From Desulfobacterales bacterium (GTDB lineage Bacteria > Desulfobacterota > Desulfobacteria > Desulfobacterales > UBA11574): 28,867 bases of DNA. Where the stretch lies: NCBI GenBank assembly GCA_012974475.1, contig JAAXQD010000193.1:1-28867 (forward strand), read 5' to 3'. Position 1 is the stretch's first letter. Each line of letters begins with the position of its first letter. Position numbers and translations under genes: made by a program. Positions 25,425-28,867 of the stretch are shown here, piece after piece. Below the pieces are notes generated by a model, which ran no database searches, was not told the origin of the DNA, and worked only from the letters and a program-made list of their open reading frames with translations.

Positions 25425-26039
25425 TTATTTCTCCGCATTTTCTATTTTATTCAGATCTTCCCGGTTTATGATGACATGATCGATGAGGCCGTATTCTTTG
25501 GCCTCTTTCCCTGTCATGAAGAAGTCACGGTCAGTATCTAACTGAATTTGATCTAAATCTTTGCCTGTATGAATCACCAGTATTTCGTTTAGCGTGTCTT
25601 TCATGCGCAGGATTTCTTTGGCCTGTATTTCGATGTCCGAAGCCTGTCCCTGAAATCCTCCCATGGGTTGATGGATCAGAATTCTTGAGTTGGGAAGTGA
25701 ATAGCGCTTCCCTTTTGCTCCGGCTGTCAACAAAACCGCACCCATGCTGGCAGCTTGTCCGATACACACCGTTGCGATATCCGGTTTTATATACTGCATG
25801 GTATCGTATACCGCCATGCCGGCCGTAACGACACCGCCGGGAGAATTTACGTAAAAATTTATATCTTTATCAGGATCTTCGGATTCAAGGAACAACAATT
25901 GTGCGATCAAAAGATTGGCGATTTCGTCATTGATCGCAGAACCCAGAAAAATTATCCTGTCCTTTAGGAGCCTTGAATATATGTCGTAGGCTCGCTCACC
26001 CCTGCTACTTTGTTCTATGACCATCGGTATTAACGGCAC
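25425..26039 (-). CDS. clpP: ATP-dependent Clp protease proteolytic subunit ClpP (204 aa)
   Basis: ClpP is the barrel-forming serine protease partner of ClpX. The catalytic triad is visible: S98 in GQAASMGAVLL, H123 in ILIHQPMGG and D172 in DTDRDFFM. The N-terminus MPLIPMVIEQSSRGERAYDI and the segment YVNSPGGVVTAGMAVYDTM are typical. The first residues are probably removed in maturation, as is known for the family. It lies 63 bp after tig and 1 nt before clpX. Confidence 0.98.
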   Translation of the reverse strand: MPLIPMVIEQSSRGERAYDIYSRLLKDRIIFLGSAINDEIANLLIAQLLFLESEDPDKDINFYVNSPGGVVTAGMAVYDTMQYIKPDIATVCIGQAASMGAVLLTAGAKGKRYSLPNSRILIHQPMGGFQGQASDIEIQAKEILRMKDTLNEILVIHTGKDLDQIQLDTDRDFFMTGKEAKEYGLIDHVIINREDLNKIENAEK

Positions 26040-26102
26040 AGATCATCTCCTTTTACAATTTTTTTCTGCATCACAGCGCTCGTAAAAACTTTTGCCGGTG
26101 CA

Positions 26103-27422
26103 TCAACTTTCAGTATTTTTTTCCAGTTTAGGTTCGATTTCCTCTATGGTACTACTATCAATAATAAGCTTGATAGCCTGTTTTTCAAGTAACGTATGTT
26201 TAAAAAAATCTAGATTGCTCTGGTTCTGATTGTAATAGCTCTTTATGGCTTCAACAGGCTGATTAACGGCTTGAGCCATTTCACTGAAGCCCGCGTCCAA
26301 CTCTTTATCCGAAAGGGTCAATTCTTCCTGATCGATAATTTTATCTAAAATCAGATGACGCCTTACTTTCTTTTCCGCGGTATCAAGATGCTTTTCAGCA
26401 AGAGATTCCCTGGTGAACCCCTCGTCTTCCATAGACTTGTTATAGTACGACAAAGTTTTTTCAACCTCGTCGATAATGCCATTGAGCTCATATTCTATCA
26501 TCGATTGGGGCAATTCAAATTCTGTCTTTTCAATGAGTTCTTGAAAAATTTGTTCGTTCAATTCCTGCTCCACGCGTTTTTCATACCCTTGTTTCAAATT
26601 TTCGGTTATGGCATTTTTCACCTCTCCCAACGTTTCATACTGGCCGAGTTTTTTGGCAAATTCATCATCGATTTCAGGGAGGACTTCTTCTCTGATTTCG
26701 TGGAGTTTGACATGAAAGGTGATTTCATGGTTTGCCAGTTTTTCATTGAAATGGTCTTCAGGAAAATTTATTGTTATTTCAATATCTTCACCCGGCTTCT
26801 TGCCGATCAAAATTTCATCCAGGGTCTTTGAAATGGCCCCAGCGCCGATCTTCATGGTAAAGTTTTCCGTCTTCTGGGTTTCGGAAAAGGGTTTGCCGTT
26901 TTCAAAACCTTCAAAATCGATCAAAACGAAATCGTTTTCTTCTACCCCTCGATCATCAGTTGCCGGGATTTGTTGCGCCAGGTTTTTCTGGAGCATCTGA
27001 AGCTGGGCGTCCATTTCTTCATCCGTAACCTGGTACAATGCCTTTTTCAATGCCAATCCCTTGAAATCGATGTTGTCGATATCGGGTTTTATCTCCACGG
27101 TGGCATCATATTTGTAGGGACCTTTTTCATCGAGCTGGGGTGGATCGATCTCTGGGTTTCCCACAATATTCAGATCGGTCTCTTTGAGGGCCTCCATGAA
27201 GGAATCCTGAAGCAATTTTGAAGACACATCATTGTGGACATCCTTTTTGAACATCCTTTCCAAAACCGAACGCGGGGTCTTGCCAGGACGAAACCCCTTT
27301 ACTTTTGCCGTCTTTTTAAGTTGCTTGTAGGCATTGTCCAGTTCCCGAACAACCGTATCTTCGGGAATCTCGACATGCAGCACTTTTTTTACACCACTCA
27401 CATCCTCTACTTTAAATTGCAT
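26103..27422 (-). CDS. tig: Trigger factor, ribosome-associated chaperone (439 aa)
   Basis: Trigger factor binds near the ribosomal exit tunnel and folds nascent chains. The N-terminal domain has the ribosome-docking loop GFRPGKTP (43-50). The peptidyl-prolyl isomerase domain follows (about 150-240, with DFVLIDFEGFENGKPF and FPEDHF), then a long helical C-terminal chaperone domain. Length is normal. AAAGGAG lies 4 nt before the ATG. It is the first gene of the tig-clpP-clpX-lon cluster, a widely conserved arrangement coupling folding and proteolysis. Confidence 0.97.
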   Translation of the reverse strand: MQFKVEDVSGVKKVLHVEIPEDTVVRELDNAYKQLKKTAKVKGFRPGKTPRSVLERMFKKDVHNDVSSKLLQDSFMEALKETDLNIVGNPEIDPPQLDEKGPYKYDATVEIKPDIDNIDFKGLALKKALYQVTDEEMDAQLQMLQKNLAQQIPATDDRGVEENDFVLIDFEGFENGKPFSETQKTENFTMKIGAGAISKTLDEILIGKKPGEDIEITINFPEDHFNEKLANHEITFHVKLHEIREEVLPEIDDEFAKKLGQYETLGEVKNAITENLKQGYEKRVEQELNEQIFQELIEKTEFELPQSMIEYELNGIIDEVEKTLSYYNKSMEDEGFTRESLAEKHLDTAEKKVRRHLILDKIIDQEELTLSDKELDAGFSEMAQAVNQPVEAIKSYYNQNQSNLDFFKHTLLEKQAIKLIIDSSTIEEIEPKLEKNTES

Positions 27423-27483
27423 AAAACTCCTTTCAAACAGACCAGCGCCTGACGATCAGCAGAATTTCAGGCACGTTGACTTG

Positions 27484-27576
27484 CGGCTTTTGCAAAACGT
27501 CCTTTTTTGCCCAAGTGCGGGGTCTTCGACTTGGCCTTGGTCAAAAAGGACAAAAATTGACTTTTTAAAAGATCTC
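27484..27576. repeat. Shorter copy (about 93 bp) of the terminal-inverted-repeat element, forming a hairpin
   Basis: It shares with the element at 1676-1890 the left end (TTTGCAAAACG, then TTGCCCAA), the internal CTTCGACTTG and the right end (CAAAAATTGA, then TTTTAAAAGATCTC), in the same orientation but with the centre missing. Its own arms pair: GTCCTTTTT (27499-27507) with AAAAAGGAC (27543-27551), and CCAAGT (27511-27516) with ACTTGG (27529-27534). It lies between tRNA-Leu and tig. Confidence 0.55.
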
Positions 27577-27589
27577 CTTGATTCTTAAC

Positions 27590-27676
27590 TGGTGCGAGAG
27601 GGGAGAGTTGAACTCCCACTCTGTCTCCAGAGCTGGATCCTAAGTCCAGTGCGTCTACCAATTCCGCCACTCTCGC
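27590..27676 (-). tRNA. tRNA-Leu (anticodon UAG)
   Basis: A class-II tRNA with acceptor GCGAGAG/CTCTCGC, anticodon arm CTGGA-CTTAGGA-TCCAG giving anticodon UAG, a long variable arm (CTCTGGAGACAGAG) and an encoded CCA. It lies upstream of tig on the same strand. Confidence 0.95.
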
Positions 27677-27768
27677 ATTCTCATACCTGTTTATTCTTTT
27701 ATTGAATTCCGCCGGCGAGCAATATATCATGATTGAGTGCGCTGTTCTGAAGTGGCTTAAACTCCATC

Positions 27769-27796
27769 TTGACAATATATTTAAATATATTACATT
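27769..27796 (+). promoter_or_regulatory. Candidate promoter of the amidase gene
   Basis: A perfect TTGACA (27769-27774), a 16-bp AT-rich spacer and TACATT (27791-27796, 4 of 6 consensus bases). The start of transcription would be near 27803, 66 nt before the ATG. Confidence 0.45.
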
Positions 27797-27868
27797 CCAA
27801 TGAAAATCAATTCAATAGAATAATTCCTAAACCGACAAGTGTCAAGCAAAACAAAGGAAATTGTCTTT

Positions 27869-28624
27869 ATGTCAGCATGTTATAAATCATGCGTTCAAAA
27901 GCATCCTATCACACTAATTTTCTTTCTCTTGATCTTCATATTTCCGGTAACCACAGAAGCAAATCCTAAAAAAATGCGTTTCCATATGCAACAAAAAACC
28001 ATTGTTATAGATCCCGGACATGGCGGATATGAGAAAGGAGGGGAGGGGCCGGATGGGACCTTTGAAAAAACCGTCACCCTGAAATTTGCGCGGGTGTTGG
28101 CAGAAGAACTCGGAAGGACTTACAAGACCATTCTGACCCGGACAGATGATTACTGGGTCGATATCCCCACCCGGTCGGCAACCGCCAACCATGTGGACGC
28201 AGACATGTTCATCAGCATTCATACCGGCGGCAGTTTTCTGCATCAAGCCGGCGGGACGTCTTTGTATTATTACAAAATAACTTCAAAATCCACCCTTACA
28301 CTTGACCCGGATTCATCTAAAGAATTCAAAAACGACGACACCGAGGTATCATGGGCCAATATTCAAAACAGGCACCAGCAGAACAGTAAGATTCTGGCAG
28401 AGTCGGTCCGGGATCGTATCGGCAGGCAGACTCAATATAAACCCGATATTCAGGGGGCACCGCTGATGGTTCTTGAAGGTGCGGATATGCCTGCAATCCT
28501 GATTGAAATCGGATACATTACCAACCCTGTTGATGAGAAATCATTGCACGATATCGATGAGTTGACTAAGATTGCCAAAGAAATGAGAAACGGCATCGAC
28601 GACTTTTTTGAAAAATTTCAATAA
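27869..28624 (+). CDS. Exported N-acetylmuramoyl-L-alanine amidase, Amidase_3 family (251 aa)
   Basis: A zinc amidase that cleaves the bond between N-acetylmuramic acid and L-alanine in peptidoglycan. Residues 1-31 form a signal peptide with a hydrophobic core (ITLIFFLLIFIFPV) and an alanine-containing cleavage region near TEA. The zinc ligands are H51 in IDPGHGG, E66 in GTFEKT and H118 in SIHTGG. The catalytic Glu is in ILIEIGYITN. It lacks the AMIN and LysM domains of larger AmiC-type enzymes. The ATG at 27869 is chosen over the GTG at 27839 because AAGGA lies upstream and a proper signal peptide begins there. Its product may act on the same wall as the LysM protein, but the genes are far apart. 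Confidence 0.92.
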   Translation: MSACYKSCVQKHPITLIFFLLIFIFPVTTEANPKKMRFHMQQKTIVIDPGHGGYEKGGEGPDGTFEKTVTLKFARVLAEELGRTYKTILTRTDDYWVDIPTRSATANHVDADMFISIHTGGSFLHQAGGTSLYYYKITSKSTLTLDPDSSKEFKNDDTEVSWANIQNRHQQNSKILAESVRDRIGRQTQYKPDIQGAPLMVLEGADMPAILIEIGYITNPVDEKSLHDIDELTKIAKEMRNGIDDFFEKFQ

Positions 28625-28675
28625 CCAAATATTTTCTTGCACCCCTCATAAAACAGTGTTAGGAACACTCAATAT

Positions 28676-28754
<79 letters not shown>

Positions 28755-28766
28755 TCTATAAAATAA

Positions 28767-28794
28767 AACAGGGGGTTCTGGCGAACCCCCTGTT
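28767..28794 (+). terminator. Rho-independent terminator after tRNA-Pro
   Basis: A perfect 12-bp stem, AACAGGGGGTTC with GAACCCCCTGTT, around the loop TGGC, followed by CCTTTA. It lies 15 bp past the tRNA. Confidence 0.88.
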
Positions 28795-28867
28795 CCTTTA
28801 TGGACTTTGGAATAGGTGTTTGGTAGAACAGGCTGACAAGAAAATGGACAGGTTTTTGGGGTGGATC

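Noticed and set aside
27467..27775. 102-codon minus-strand frame across tRNA-Leu
   Set aside because: Its central part (ARVAELVDALDLGSSSGDRV) is the familiar false translation of a tRNA-Leu gene, and it covers the whole tRNA.

Overview
The window looks like a chromosome segment of a strictly anaerobic sulfate-reducing bacterium of the Desulfobacteraceae type (Desulfobacterota). The evidence is a selenocysteine formate dehydrogenase joined to HdrA/MvhD and NuoEF-like subunits, a sensor kinase with c-type heme motifs, multiple sigma-54 elements and moderate GC content. This assignment is inferred from gene content; no taxonomic marker was searched.

Layout. 2-817 is the 3' end of a ComM/YifB-type Mg-chelatase ATPase gene. 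818-1907 is gene-poor: a long imperfect inverted repeat, a small XRE regulator with its own promoter, a terminator and a 215-bp element with terminal inverted repeats. 1908-2555 (-) encodes a LysM membrane protein. 2850-9558 (+) is a signalling block: a heme-motif sensor kinase, a receiver-PAS-kinase hybrid, an NtrC-type sigma-54 activator broken by an out-of-frame internal deletion, and a two-receiver protein with a duplicated middle motif and a Cys-rich linker. A near-consensus sigma-54 promoter and two identical palindromic 17-mers lie in front of the last gene.

9870-19427 (+) is the main feature: a seven-gene operon for a soluble formate/NAD(H)/HdrA electron-transfer complex. It has three in-frame UGA codons at conserved selenocysteine positions, each followed by a bSECIS-like hairpin: a very short HdrA fragment (Sec60), MvhD (Sec69) and FdhA (Sec136). 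Between them are NuoE- and NuoF-like diaphorase subunits, a 1076-aa NuoG-HdrA fusion and an FdhB/FrhB-like iron-sulfur protein. HdrA appears to be split: its flavin/UGA module is the separate 133-aa protein, and the rest follows a NuoG-type iron-sulfur module in the large subunit. No HdrB or HdrC is present, so the likely circuit joins formate, NAD(H) and a low-potential carrier such as ferredoxin.

A strong two-way terminator separates this operon from a convergent formyl-THF hydrolase/formyltransferase-like gene and a DJ-1/PfpI gene. The remainder is housekeeping: tRNA-Asp and tRNA-Val, the tig-clpP-clpX-lon protein quality-control cluster, tRNA-Leu, an exported N-acetylmuramoyl-L-alanine amidase and tRNA-Pro. 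No rRNA, CRISPR array or intact transposase gene was seen.
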